From Mesorhizobium sp. CA14 (GTDB lineage Bacteria > Pseudomonadota > Alphaproteobacteria > Rhizobiales > Rhizobiaceae), in contig NZ_JAIUHR010000015.1 in assembly GCF_020165195.1 (NCBI RefSeq), positions 1 to 64,000 on the forward strand: a stretch of 64,000 nucleotides of DNA, given 5' to 3'. The notes beneath the pieces are model-generated. The model was not told the origin of the DNA and made no database searches. It saw only the letters and a program-made list of their open reading frames with translations. Shown here piece by piece: positions 26,869-35,077 of the stretch. A program made the translations under genes and the position numbers. Positions within the stretch are counted from its first letter, which is position 1; every line of letters starts with the position of its first letter.

Positions 26869-27546
26869 TTGCCACAAATTGACGTCATGCAGAGTGGAGT
26901 CTTCGTTACGATTGAGGGAATCGACGGATCGGGTAAGAGCATGCTCGCAGACGAGGTCGCGCAGCTCGGCGTTGTCGCCGGTAGACCGGTTCACCTTGTC
27001 CGTAAAAGTTCCCAAATCGGCGATGGCTACGTAGCCCGTCATGCGGAGGGTCTGAGGGAGATCCTCTGGCGCGAACACTCTGAGCAGCAGCGCAGTAGTA
27101 TCTCTGACACGCATTGGCTTTGGCTCGCGGCCTCCTGGTTCGCGCTCGTCGAGCAGGTGGAGATCAGGCCGCGGCTTCAGGAGGGCTTCATCGTCGTAAG
27201 CGACAGCTGGTTCGACAAAATCCTGGCGCGCTTTTCGCTCAAACCGAGCCCAATCGCCGGTCACGCGACCGCGATCAGCGCGATGCTGCGGCGACCGGAC
27301 TTCACAGTGCTGTTGGACGTGCCGCCGGAGATGGCCGCTGACCGCAAGCGTGAGTTCGGCTATTCTGAATGCGGCAACTTCGACGGTTTCGACGGTCGGT
27401 GCCGCGAGAACTTCGTGAGATACCAGGGACTCGTGCGCTGGGAATACCTCCGGCTGGCCCGAGCCGGAGGTTGGACGACGCTAGAAGGAACGGTGACAGC
27501 TGCCGATTTTGCCCTCCACCTCGAAAGGCTTCTGAATTGGCGGTAA
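26869..27546 (+). CDS. Thymidylate-kinase-like P-loop kinase, atypical
   Basis: 225 residues. VFVTIEGIDGSGKSMLADEV is the P-loop of thymidylate kinases, and TVLLDVPPEMAADRKRE resembles the strand and LID region. The substrate motif after the central strand reads VVSDSWFDKILARF where TMP kinases have DRY/DRH, so the phosphate-binding Arg is replaced. This argues for a changed substrate or a non-housekeeping role. The start is TTG at 26869, because GGGAG lies 8 bp upstream; the ATG at 26887 has no ribosome-binding site. It is the first gene of a tight operon and overlaps the next by 10 bp. Confidence 0.75.
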   Translation: MPQIDVMQSGVFVTIEGIDGSGKSMLADEVAQLGVVAGRPVHLVRKSSQIGDGYVARHAEGLREILWREHSEQQRSSISDTHWLWLAASWFALVEQVEIRPRLQEGFIVVSDSWFDKILARFSLKPSPIAGHATAISAMLRRPDFTVLLDVPPEMAADRKREFGYSECGNFDGFDGRCRENFVRYQGLVRWEYLRLARAGGWTTLEGTVTAADFALHLERLLNWR

Positions 27547-28661
27547 ACGACGCCCGCCCCGCGCTCACGGCCGAGGATGTTCGCCGACTCGTGCTTAGTA
27601 AGCAGCACTTATTATCGCGCGTGGACGCAGGCGAATGGCGCCGGATTCCTCGGAGCTTGGCTGGCCTTCACGCGGCCCGCTTTAAGTCGCCGGTCCACTC
27701 TCTCGCGGCTCGGGTCGAGCTGCGATCGAAGCAGGCCGGGGCCCGGGAGCTCTACGGCGCAAAGGACATGATTAAGATCCGCTGTATGCGGGGTACGCTC
27801 CACGTGGTCCCACTAGACCAGGCACACTTCTTCCATTCCGCCACTTGGCGTCAGCGGCGGGGTGTCTGCGAGCGTTTAATTAGAGATTGTGGGGTCGCAT
27901 CCCATGAGCTGAGAGCCGCGCTCGCCCTCATATCTCGCCTGCTGAAGGGCAGGCAGTTGACGCCGATCGAGATCGAGAACGAGGCCGCTAACCAGGGCTT
28001 GACGGCCAAGCCTTTGGTTCGCTCCGCGCTGAAGCTGCTATGGGAGCGGGGGGACCTCTGCTATCTCAACCGATCAGACAGATGGGCGTTTGAGGAGCGC
28101 CGCTACGGGACGACCCAGGAGTGTTACGGCACCGGGGGACTCGACTTAGTCGGAGAGGAAGCGGCGGAAGCCAGCCTGGTGCGTGCTTACTTCGCCGCCT
28201 ATGGGCCGGCGATGGTCTCCGATGCGGCCTGGTGGTCTGGGCTAGGCAGAAGCCGGGTCGAGCGGGCCGTAAGCTCGATGGACGACCTCATCAAAGTGGA
28301 CGTCGTTGGCGAGCCCGGACCGCACTTGATGATGATCGCGGACTTGGAAGTAATCAAACCCGTGTCGGATCAGTTCAGACCGACGGTGCGGCTACTCGCC
28401 TACGAGGACAACTTGCTCAAGGGGTACATGCCGTCCCGCGTGCGCTTCGCCGATCCCGTTCACTTCCCAAGGATATTCAACGCGATTGGGGAGGCACGGG
28501 CGACAGTAATGTCGTCCGGGATAGTGATCGGAACTTGGATTTGGAATTCTAAAACGTCCAGGCCAGAACTAGAATTATTCCGTCAACTTTCTCACGACGA
28601 GAGTGAACTATTGACGATCGAAATGGATAGGTTAGTGTATATCGCTGCTGCGGACGACTAA
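27537..28661 (+). CDS. AlkZ/YcaQ-like winged-helix protein (HTH_42), catalytic glutamines absent
   Basis: 374 residues from TTG 27537, which has AAAGG 8 bp upstream and overlaps the kinase gene by 10 bp. The protein follows the HTH_42 (DUF1006) layout: RCMRGTLHVVPLDQAHFF, a winged-helix region (about 120-200), AYFAAYGPAMVSDAAWWSGL (about 215-234) and YEDNLLKGY (about 293). Known relatives (AlkZ, YcaQ/AlkX) are glycosylases that unhook DNA interstrand crosslinks and often give self-resistance next to genotoxin clusters. They use a QxQ motif in GLQAQ; here the corresponding place reads GLHAARF, so both catalytic Gln appear replaced. It may bind but not cleave, or act by another residue. Confidence 0.7.
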   Translation: MAVNDARPALTAEDVRRLVLSKQHLLSRVDAGEWRRIPRSLAGLHAARFKSPVHSLAARVELRSKQAGARELYGAKDMIKIRCMRGTLHVVPLDQAHFFHSATWRQRRGVCERLIRDCGVASHELRAALALISRLLKGRQLTPIEIENEAANQGLTAKPLVRSALKLLWERGDLCYLNRSDRWAFEERRYGTTQECYGTGGLDLVGEEAAEASLVRAYFAAYGPAMVSDAAWWSGLGRSRVERAVSSMDDLIKVDVVGEPGPHLMMIADLEVIKPVSDQFRPTVRLLAYEDNLLKGYMPSRVRFADPVHFPRIFNAIGEARATVMSSGIVIGTWIWNSKTSRPELELFRQLSHDESELLTIEMDRLVYIAAADD

Positions 28662-28698
28662 ATAAACAAACGCGGACGCCGCTGGCCGGGAGGGCTTG

Positions 28699-30111
28699 AT
28701 GCGTGTGGCGATCGTTTTCCCCGAAGTTTTGGATATGGCGAGATACAGGGAGCGCCGTAAAGAATTCCCGCCATTTGGTGCCCTTTACATCGCCGCTTCA
28801 CTCGAGCAGGCGGGACACGACGTCAAGATTGTAAAGATAAATCCCTTTGAGTTAGTCCACGACTTCAGAGGTTTTGATGCAGTCGGCTTCAGCATTTCCG
28901 CATCAGCGACATTCAACCTTTTCCTAGAGTGTCGAAAAGTAAGCACGTTCGAGCCCGACACGCTGCTCATGGCAGGCGGTGTCCACGTCAATCTTTTCCC
29001 TGAACAGACGCTCATTGATCTCAGGCCGGACGTCATCTGCGTCGGTGAAGGGGAGGACGTAATTTGCGAGATACTGGAGCACGCTGGAGACCGCGACTTT
29101 TCCTCCGTCCCGGGCGTCGCCTTCTTAGACGGAGAGAGATATGTCCGCGTACCAGGTCGACGCCTTGAGAAGAACATTGATCGCTTCCCGTTGCCTGCCC
29201 GCCATCTCCTGAATGTTGACGACTTCGTAATGAGCAACCGGATGTCCAACACCGATGTTCGAATGACCCACATAATGCCAGGCAGGGGATGCCCATTCCC
29301 CTGCCGGTATTGTGCGTCAGCACAGACGCGCGTCCAGTATCGAAGCGGCGACGACGTCAGACACGAGTTGGAGCACCTCGTCGACCGCTACGGCATCGAG
29401 GGTTTTGCCGTAGTCGGGAATGACTTCATCCTCAGCAAAACGAACGTATTTGATATCTGCAATCGGATCGCGGACCTAGACCTCAGTTGGGCCACCCTAT
29501 CTCGTGTCGACCGCGTTGACCCAGACGTGCTGGCAGCGATGCGCCGAGCGGGCTGCCACGAACTCGAGTTCGGCGTTGAATCAGGAAGCCAGCGCATCTT
29601 GGACGCCATGGACAAAAGAGCCACCGTTGACCAGGTGAGGTACGCCCTGCGTGCCTCCCACGAAGCCGGCATCAAGAACAAGGTATTTCTGGTTCATGGC
29701 TTTCCGGGAGAGGATATGGCCTCGACCGAGGAAACCATCCGCCTCCTCGACGAAGTCGCGCCCTATATTGAGCGGACATCGCTGTTCCGCTTTGTCCCTC
29801 TTCCTGGCACCTACGTTTATAACAACGCTGTGAGCTATGGGATCAGAGGGACTGACGCCGATCCTTCCTGGGACGGCGACTGGGCAAAGTATCATATCCA
29901 CCACAACCACCATCACTGGTGGGGGACCGATCGACAGTTTGCGGAACTCACTGATGCGTTTTGGCGACTATGGGCGTTTGTCGAGGAGAGGTGGCCCTCG
30001 AAGATCCGACTGGAAGATCTGCCGGCTGACCAATGGCTCCAGCAGAGCAGGTCATTTGCCAAGTCAGGATGGCGGCGGCAGAACGCTGCTTTGGAGACAG
30101 TGTCGATATAA
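28699..30111 (+). CDS. B12-binding-domain radical SAM enzyme
   Basis: 470 residues. The N-terminal cobalamin-binding fold (about 1-150) contains PPFGALYIAASLEQAGHDV and AGGVHVNLFPE. The radical SAM core follows, with the 4Fe-4S motif CPFPCRYC (C198, C202, C205), an LSRVDRVDPD strand and FGVESGSQRILDAMDK. The C-terminal part has a His-rich HIHHNHHHWW (about 398). Related enzymes perform C-methylations, cyclisations or other radical modifications in lipid, antibiotic and peptide pathways; the substrate is not evident. The start is ATG 28699, with GGAGG 5 bp upstream. It lies 37 bp after the AlkZ-like gene and 24 bp before a small-protein gene. Confidence 0.85.
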   Translation: MRVAIVFPEVLDMARYRERRKEFPPFGALYIAASLEQAGHDVKIVKINPFELVHDFRGFDAVGFSISASATFNLFLECRKVSTFEPDTLLMAGGVHVNLFPEQTLIDLRPDVICVGEGEDVICEILEHAGDRDFSSVPGVAFLDGERYVRVPGRRLEKNIDRFPLPARHLLNVDDFVMSNRMSNTDVRMTHIMPGRGCPFPCRYCASAQTRVQYRSGDDVRHELEHLVDRYGIEGFAVVGNDFILSKTNVFDICNRIADLDLSWATLSRVDRVDPDVLAAMRRAGCHELEFGVESGSQRILDAMDKRATVDQVRYALRASHEAGIKNKVFLVHGFPGEDMASTEETIRLLDEVAPYIERTSLFRFVPLPGTYVYNNAVSYGIRGTDADPSWDGDWAKYHIHHNHHHWWGTDRQFAELTDAFWRLWAFVEERWPSKIRLEDLPADQWLQQSRSFAKSGWRRQNAALETVSI

Positions 30112-30135
30112 TGAGGAAGACGGAAAGGAACGACA

Positions 30136-30546
30136 ATGAGTATAGATTCCCCAGCCATGGACGAAATTGCGGACGCAGTCCTAGCAAAGCTAAAGCGTGC
30201 CGGATTAGTGTCCGGGCAGCTTGGTGACTTCAGCACCCTCGGTGGAACCAATGCGGTCGCGAGCGCCATCGCAGCAAGGCTGGCCCACGGCATCTACCCT
30301 AACAAATCACCCCGCGGCCGCACTGTTTCGGAAGGTATGATGCGATTGGCGTCCGCTGTCTCGTACAAGCTCGGCAAGGCGAACGATCCAAAGACGATCT
30401 CCTTTAACAAGGTCGCGAGCGAGGTGGCCAAGGCCCTGTACGAGGCGAGGGGTGGCAAAACGGGCTACGAAGGGCATCCCGGGCCAGGCGAACCTATCGG
30501 TGTTCACTCAGAGATCAACGCGAGACGGGGTAAGGTCGGCGACTGA
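30136..30546 (+). CDS. Small protein of unknown function in the radical SAM operon (possible substrate)
   Basis: 136 residues from ATG 30136, with GGAA upstream. It has two helical-looking parts: EIADAVLAKLKRAGLV (about 10-25) and FNKVASEVAKALYEARGG (about 90-107). The flexible tail from about 107 is rich in Gly, Pro and charged residues and contains YEGHPGPGEPIGVHSE. No domain is recognised. Its position between the radical SAM and nucleotidyltransferase genes, small size and tail make it a candidate modified peptide or carrier protein. There is no canonical recognition-element gene nearby and no Cys in the tail, so this is only a hypothesis. Confidence 0.6.
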   Translation: MSIDSPAMDEIADAVLAKLKRAGLVSGQLGDFSTLGGTNAVASAIAARLAHGIYPNKSPRGRTVSEGMMRLASAVSYKLGKANDPKTISFNKVASEVAKALYEARGGKTGYEGHPGPGEPIGVHSEINARRGKVGD

Positions 30547-30550
30547 CGAC

Positions 30551-31636
30551 GTGGTGGCGTTCTCGGAGGCAGTTGCCTTCGCCGCGCTGCTGACGGAGTG
30601 TCCCGCCTTAGAGTCGCGGCCAAGCGACGCGATCCAGGCAGGCTTCCACGCTCACTTCGCCGAGATGAGCTGGCAGGTGATGCCGTCGTACATCACACGC
30701 CTAGTCGACTGGATTGGCCCGAGCGGCAGTTCGGACGGACCGCTGCTGGCAGCGCGTGCGGAGGCGTTCCGCATCTTTTTTGGCATCCAGGAGAGGGTGC
30801 TCGTCGAGGTCGCAGAGGGCCTTCGCGGCGCAAGGCTGGAGCACTGCCTCCTTAAGGGAACGGCGAGCCGCCTCAACCTGTACCCCTCGCCGGATCTTCG
30901 CGGCGGGATTGACCTTGACTTTGCCATACCGGCCAACGCCGCACACGAAGGCCGCCGAATAGCCCGTGAAATGGGCTTCGAGCAGAGCGCGTGGGATGAG
31001 CGTGCCCGCACCTTCGTGAAGGCGACGCCCGAGCAGAGGGAGTGGATCGACGCAAATCATTACGAACTCGGTTTTTTAATCCGGCGTCACACCGTAGACG
31101 GCTTATCCGCGGACCAGGCAGCGGCAATTCGTCGGCAGTTGCACCTTCAGCCCAACCCTTGGCACGAAATGCCCGACCAAGGACTGGGCGTCTGGATCAA
31201 CCTCGACCTGCACACCGGGCTATCCCACGACATCCCCGTCGAACCGCTCCTTAGGGATGCGCGTATCCATCGCCACTGCGGCGTTGACCTTCCCGTCCCA
31301 CCGCCGGCTTGGCAGCTATTTCACACTATTTACAAGCTCTACTGGGAGGGCGTGTTCAGCTATGGAAAAGGCATCTACCAGTACGCTGACATTTGTCGGC
31401 TCGCGCCAAGGATGGACGCCGACGATGTCGACGAGTTCGTTCACCTCCTAGGCTACTGGCGGCTTGAGGCCGCGGCGCGCCACGTGCTATGCCACTTGCC
31501 TACCGCCTTTGGCGTCGTCCTCCCGAGCGGGCTCGACGAGTTCATGGCTTTCTCGGATCGTCCCGCCCCCGGCATTAAGCCGCAAGAAGAGAACAACTTC
31601 GGAAGTGTCTGGAGGAAGCTTTGGGGCTACCGCTAA
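30551..31636 (+). CDS. Nucleotidyltransferase-family protein (NTP_transf_5-like)
   Basis: 361 residues. EHCLLKGTASRLNLYP followed by RGGIDLDFAIP (about 110-130) matches the uncharacterised nucleotidyltransferase family PF14907, in which a GxxxR stretch precedes a DxD metal site (D-L-D). The later parts (WINLDLHTGL, AWQLFHTIYKLYWEG) are typical of the same family. Members are often encoded in peptide natural-product clusters. GTG 30551, 4 bp after the stop of the small-protein gene, is the first start that does not run deep into that gene; no strong ribosome-binding site is visible, so translational coupling is likely. It is the last gene of the operon. The next 290 bp hold no gene. Confidence 0.7.
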   Translation: MVAFSEAVAFAALLTECPALESRPSDAIQAGFHAHFAEMSWQVMPSYITRLVDWIGPSGSSDGPLLAARAEAFRIFFGIQERVLVEVAEGLRGARLEHCLLKGTASRLNLYPSPDLRGGIDLDFAIPANAAHEGRRIAREMGFEQSAWDERARTFVKATPEQREWIDANHYELGFLIRRHTVDGLSADQAAAIRRQLHLQPNPWHEMPDQGLGVWINLDLHTGLSHDIPVEPLLRDARIHRHCGVDLPVPPPAWQLFHTIYKLYWEGVFSYGKGIYQYADICRLAPRMDADDVDEFVHLLGYWRLEAAARHVLCHLPTAFGVVLPSGLDEFMAFSDRPAPGIKPQEENNFGSVWRKLWGYR

Positions 31637-31926
31637 GCAGAAAGCGGAACCACCGCGAAGCGGAGCGCCTTTGGGCGGTCACCGGGCTGTCGGACAGCCT
31701 AACGGCCTACGTCTATTTCTGACAAAAGCGCCGAACGTCCCGACGATGAGAACGGCTCCAAAGTCCCACAACCGTTTAACCAAACCTGCGGGAAGCCCGC
31801 GAACGAACGACAGCTTTTGGAGTTCCAATCAGCAAAAGCTGTGACCGACTTGAGCGCAAAGCCGCCGCCCGCTCGCTACAGCACTGTTGAGGGCGCGCTC
31901 GCGGGCGGCGCAACGGTCGCGGGTGG

Positions 31927-32139
31927 CTATCTGTTCAGCCGCACCAGCATCTGCGGCTCGACACCCAGCGCGTCTGCGATGCGCCCGAGCACGGTGACAC
32001 TTGCCGAAACGTCTGCTCGCTCGATTGAGCCGATGTATCTAGCGCTAAGCCCTGCGCGCTCTGCCAACTCTTCCTGCGTCAGCCCACTGCTGGTTCTGAT
32101 CTGACGCAAGTTGATCGCAAAAACTTCCTTGAGGTCCAT
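31927..32139 (-). CDS. XRE-family transcriptional regulator
   Basis: 70 residues, nearly all helix-turn-helix: INLRQIRTSSGLTQEELAER, AGLSARYIGSIERADVSASV and TVLGRIADALGVEPQML. An upstream ATG (32199) would add 20 residues, but that extension would run through two palindromes at 32161-32189 that look like its operators. The start at ATG 32139 (MDLKEVF) is therefore preferred. It is divergent from the gene at 32251 and resembles short controller proteins of mobile elements and restriction systems. Confidence 0.85.
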   Translation of the reverse strand: MDLKEVFAINLRQIRTSSGLTQEELAERAGLSARYIGSIERADVSASVTVLGRIADALGVEPQMLVRLNR

Positions 32140-32160
32140 TCCCAGAGATAGCTCAGGAAT

Positions 32161-32189
32161 GGAACGATCATTCCAGGAACGATAGTTCC
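32161..32189. promoter_or_regulatory. Tandem palindromic operator between divergent genes
   Basis: Two adjacent near-identical 14-bp palindromes, GGAACGATCATTCC and GGAACGATAGTTCC, separated by one base (15-bp period). They lie 22-50 bp upstream of the XRE start and upstream of the divergent gene at 32251. The paired dyads are typical binding sites for two dimers of a small XRE protein. Confidence 0.7.
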
Positions 32190-32250
32190 TATTCGGCATT
32201 CACTATGGTATGGAGGAGATGCCTTCCTGCAAACGAAAAGGCTCACCCGC

Positions 32251-32841
32251 ATGGACAGATTCGATAGACAACCCGCATTGGAAAGCCGGTTCGATGACCG
32301 AGCACTGTACCTTTGGTCCCACCAGCAGCGAGCCCATCACGTCGCTCTCCTACTGTGCCGAATACAGCAACGGCTGGAGAGCCGAATGTTGGTCAATACC
32401 GGAATTCCGGTATCGACGGATTTGGCGGCACCGGGCTCCGGGAATGGCGTCCATGCGGCGCAGATCGCGGCCTGGCAGACGGTCGATGGTAGCCCAGAGT
32501 TTGCAGTTGCACGTGAAGCGGAAGTGCTCGCCGTGACGGAGGAGTTGAAGCATCTCGACGCAATCCCCGATGTCGCGGCGACTTCGCTTGCTGGCGTGGT
32601 CGCCAAGCTGGAGATGATCGTTGGAGCAGACAGGGAGATCGACGATCCGTCTGACTTCCCCTGGCCCCATATCGCGTCGGTGCTTCGGGACATGAAGGCG
32701 ATCGTTGGAGACATAGGTATGGATCGGCCGGAGAGGGCGATTGTCCGGGCTGACATCGCCAGACATTGGGAGGCGGCAGCCAAGCTGGTCGCAGCCCTGG
32801 AGGAGCAAGATGCCTTGGAGCGATGCGGCCAAACCGATTGA
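32251..32841 (+). CDS. Accessory protein of mobile elements, paralogue of the gene at 53526
   Basis: 196 residues of unknown function. The central region (LAGVVAKLEMIVGADREI, then DDPSDFPWPHIASVLRDM) is nearly the same as in the protein at 53526-54155, and both genes are divergent from a small XRE regulator. No catalytic motif is visible. It is predicted to be cytoplasmic and mostly helical. It is probably co-transcribed with the small gene at 32932 and the serine recombinase at 33208. Confidence 0.7.
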   Translation: MDRFDRQPALESRFDDRALYLWSHQQRAHHVALLLCRIQQRLESRMLVNTGIPVSTDLAAPGSGNGVHAAQIAAWQTVDGSPEFAVAREAEVLAVTEELKHLDAIPDVAATSLAGVVAKLEMIVGADREIDDPSDFPWPHIASVLRDMKAIVGDIGMDRPERAIVRADIARHWEAAAKLVAALEEQDALERCGQTD

Positions 32842-32931
32842 GCGAAAGCTGATCCGTCAGCGTGCGAATGGTGGTTCTGGCGAATACATAGGTCGTTCCG
32901 CTTTGACGGGTTGCTGGGGCATATTTGGGCC

Positions 32932-33186
32932 ATGTCCCACCCGGATCGCAAAGCGACCTCTGCGGAACTGTCACGGGTCCGCCTCGGTATATTGCCGATC
33001 GACCTGTATGACTACGTACACGTTGAGTCGCGTCCACGCGTTGGCCGACCGGTTCAACACGATCCACGCGAGTGGCGCGTTACCGACAATCTGCCAAAGC
33101 CCGTCCCTGTCACTTCCCCAGAAATCGACGCGTTCGAGGCGTGGTTTGGCGACATCTTCGATCAGCTTTTCGGAGATCGCCCATGA
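32932..33186 (+). CDS. Small conserved-looking protein upstream of the serine recombinase
   Basis: 84 residues from ATG 32932 (MSHPDRKATSAEL); an upstream in-frame start at 32911 is possible. It contains RLGILPIDLYDYVHVESRP and a C-terminal acidic/aromatic helix (EIDAFEAWFGDIFDQLF). No family recognised. It ends 21 bp before the recombinase start and may be an accessory or directionality protein, but nothing in the sequence proves that. Confidence 0.55.
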   Translation: MSHPDRKATSAELSRVRLGILPIDLYDYVHVESRPRVGRPVQHDPREWRVTDNLPKPVPVTSPEIDAFEAWFGDIFDQLFGDRP

Positions 33187-33207
33187 AATGACAGGGAGAC
33201 AGTGCTT

Positions 33208-34878
33208 ATGAAGACGGCGTCACAACAGCAGCAGTCTGCAAAGGGATCGCGGGCAGCCCTGTACCTTCGCGTGTCGACTGCCCGCCAGGCCGAGCACGAT
33301 GTCTCCATTCCCGACCAGAGGCGCCAAGGTGAGGCTTACTGCGCCTCTCGTGGCTATGAGCTGGTCGAGACCTTTGTCGAGGCAGGCGCATCAGCCACCA
33401 ATGACAAGCGTCCAGAGTTCCAGCGCATGATCGAGGAAGGCACATCAAAGCCCTCCCCTTTCGATGTCGTGGTCGTTCATTCCTTCAGCCGATTCTTCCG
33501 CGATCACTTCGAGCTTGAGTTCCATGTCAGGCGGCTCGCCAAAAACGGCGTAAGACTTGTGTCGATTACCCAGGAGATGGGTGACGATCCAATGCATGTC
33601 ATGATGCGCCAGATCATGGCTCTCTTCGATGAGTACCAATCGAAAGAGAACGCCAAGCATGTGCTCCGCGCCATGAACGAGAATGCCAGGCAGGGCTTCT
33701 GGAATGGGGCATTGCCTCCGATCGGCTACCGGATCGTTGCGGCAGAGCAGCGCGGATCGAAGACCAAGAAGAAGCTGGAGGTCGATCCGCTGCACGCCGA
33801 CACCGTCCGACTGATCTACCGCCTCTTTCTTCAGGGCAATGGAATCTCAGGACCAATGGGCGTCAAATCGATCGCCTGTCATCTGAATGAGAACCGGTTG
33901 TTCACACGAGACGGCGGTCTCTGGGGACTGGCGCAAATCCACGCCGTCCTAACCCGAACCACCTATATTGGCGAACACCGCTTCAATACCCGCAGCTTCA
34001 AGGGCAGGGCAAAGAAGCCCGACGACGAGGTTGTCGTTATGGCGGTGCCGGCAATCATCGAGCGCAAGACCTTCGATGCCGTGCAGGCGCGTCTCAAATC
34101 TCGCCATCCAATGGTGACTCCACCCAGGGTCACCACCAGTCCCGTCCTCCTTACCGGGATCTGCTTTTGCGCAAAGTGCGGAGGAGCCATGACGCTCAGG
34201 ACCGGCAAAGGCTGCGCTGGCACTATGTACCGTTACTACACCTGCTCGACACGCGCCCGCCAGGGCAAAGCTGGTTGCCAAGGCAAATCAATCCCCATGG
34301 CCTTTCTGGACGACCTAGTTGCCAATCATCTGGAGAAGCGGCTTCTCAAGCCAGAACGGCTCACCGCCATTCTTGAGGCTGTCCTGGGCCGGAGGCAGGA
34401 ACGCACCGAGCGCCGCCGCGAGCACTTGGGCGAACTGAAGCGGAAGATCACCGAGACCGATCAGCGCCTCAATCGGCTCTATGACGCGATTGAGGCCGGC
34501 GTCACAGACGTCAACGATCCGGCTCTCAAGGACCGCATGGCAGGCCTCAAGGGCATCAAGGATCAGGCAACTATCGATGCCGAGCGCATCGAGGCATCGC
34601 TCGACAGCACCGGCAACCAGCCCATTACTTCCGAAATGGTCATCACATTCGCCCGCGCCGCCCGCGAGCGCATGCACGATCCGCGTGGCGGCTACCGTCG
34701 CGATCACCTGCGAGCGTTGGCGCAGCGGATCGAAGTGGCCGAGAAGGAAGTCAGAATCATCGGATCAAAGTCCGAATTGCTCCAAACCCTGGTCGCGGCG
34801 TCAGGCGAAGAAACGGCAGTGTCGGGAGTTCGCAGTTCTGTACTGAAGTGGCGCACCCGACAAGATTCGAACTTGTGA
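33208..34878 (+). CDS. Large serine recombinase
   Basis: 556 residues. The resolvase domain starts AALYLRVSTARQAEHDVSIP with the nucleophile Ser23 and continues with VVVHSFSRFFRD. The recombinase domain (about 180-290) is followed by a zinc ribbon (CFCAKCGGAM and a later CSTRARQGKAGC) and a coiled-coil region (about 390-450), the usual order of large serine integrases. The start is ATG 33208, with GGGAG 9 bp upstream. The last 10 residues (WRTRQDSNL and stop) are encoded by the tRNA-Arg fragment at 34849, so the natural C-terminus was probably altered by recombination there. Confidence 0.9.
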   Translation: MKTASQQQQSAKGSRAALYLRVSTARQAEHDVSIPDQRRQGEAYCASRGYELVETFVEAGASATNDKRPEFQRMIEEGTSKPSPFDVVVVHSFSRFFRDHFELEFHVRRLAKNGVRLVSITQEMGDDPMHVMMRQIMALFDEYQSKENAKHVLRAMNENARQGFWNGALPPIGYRIVAAEQRGSKTKKKLEVDPLHADTVRLIYRLFLQGNGISGPMGVKSIACHLNENRLFTRDGGLWGLAQIHAVLTRTTYIGEHRFNTRSFKGRAKKPDDEVVVMAVPAIIERKTFDAVQARLKSRHPMVTPPRVTTSPVLLTGICFCAKCGGAMTLRTGKGCAGTMYRYYTCSTRARQGKAGCQGKSIPMAFLDDLVANHLEKRLLKPERLTAILEAVLGRRQERTERRREHLGELKRKITETDQRLNRLYDAIEAGVTDVNDPALKDRMAGLKGIKDQATIDAERIEASLDSTGNQPITSEMVITFARAARERMHDPRGGYRRDHLRALAQRIEVAEKEVRIIGSKSELLQTLVAASGEETAVSGVRSSVLKWRTRQDSNL

Positions 34879-34894
34879 CCTCTGCCTTCGGAGG
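34849..34894 (-). repeat. Partial tRNA-Arg 3' end (internal att site)
   Basis: 46 bp matching the 3' half of the intact tRNA-Arg at 58980-59025 at 42 positions, in the same orientation. It runs from the CCA end through the T-arm to the anticodon loop (TGCCTTCGGAGG). The four differences all fall in the T-stem and form two base pairs that remain complementary. This marks the boundary between the left and right island segments and lies 183 bp before the tyrosine integrase gene. Confidence 0.85.
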
Positions 34895-35025
34895 CCGATT
34901 TAGCCAGTCTTTTCAATAGCTTCTGTTTCTACGATATCGTTCGCTAAGCTACTACGACGACTGACTTTTTGTCGACCCAAAAACCGAAGCCAGTATCCTA
35001 CCGCAGGCCGGAGTTTCCGTCCGGG

Positions 35026-35046
35026 TGCTTCCGTGGTGCTTCCGCG
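35026..35046 (+). repeat. 21-bp direct repeat near the island end, left copy
   Basis: Exact match to 58892-58912. It contains two tandem GTGCTTCCG-like units. It sits 131 bp inside the left att site, just before the integrase gene; the other copy lies 67 bp inside the tRNA end. The arrangement is consistent with integrase arm-binding sites at both ends of the right segment. Confidence 0.5.
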
Positions 35047-35077
35047 GGATCACTTCGACAGAACCCTGAGGTGTGCG

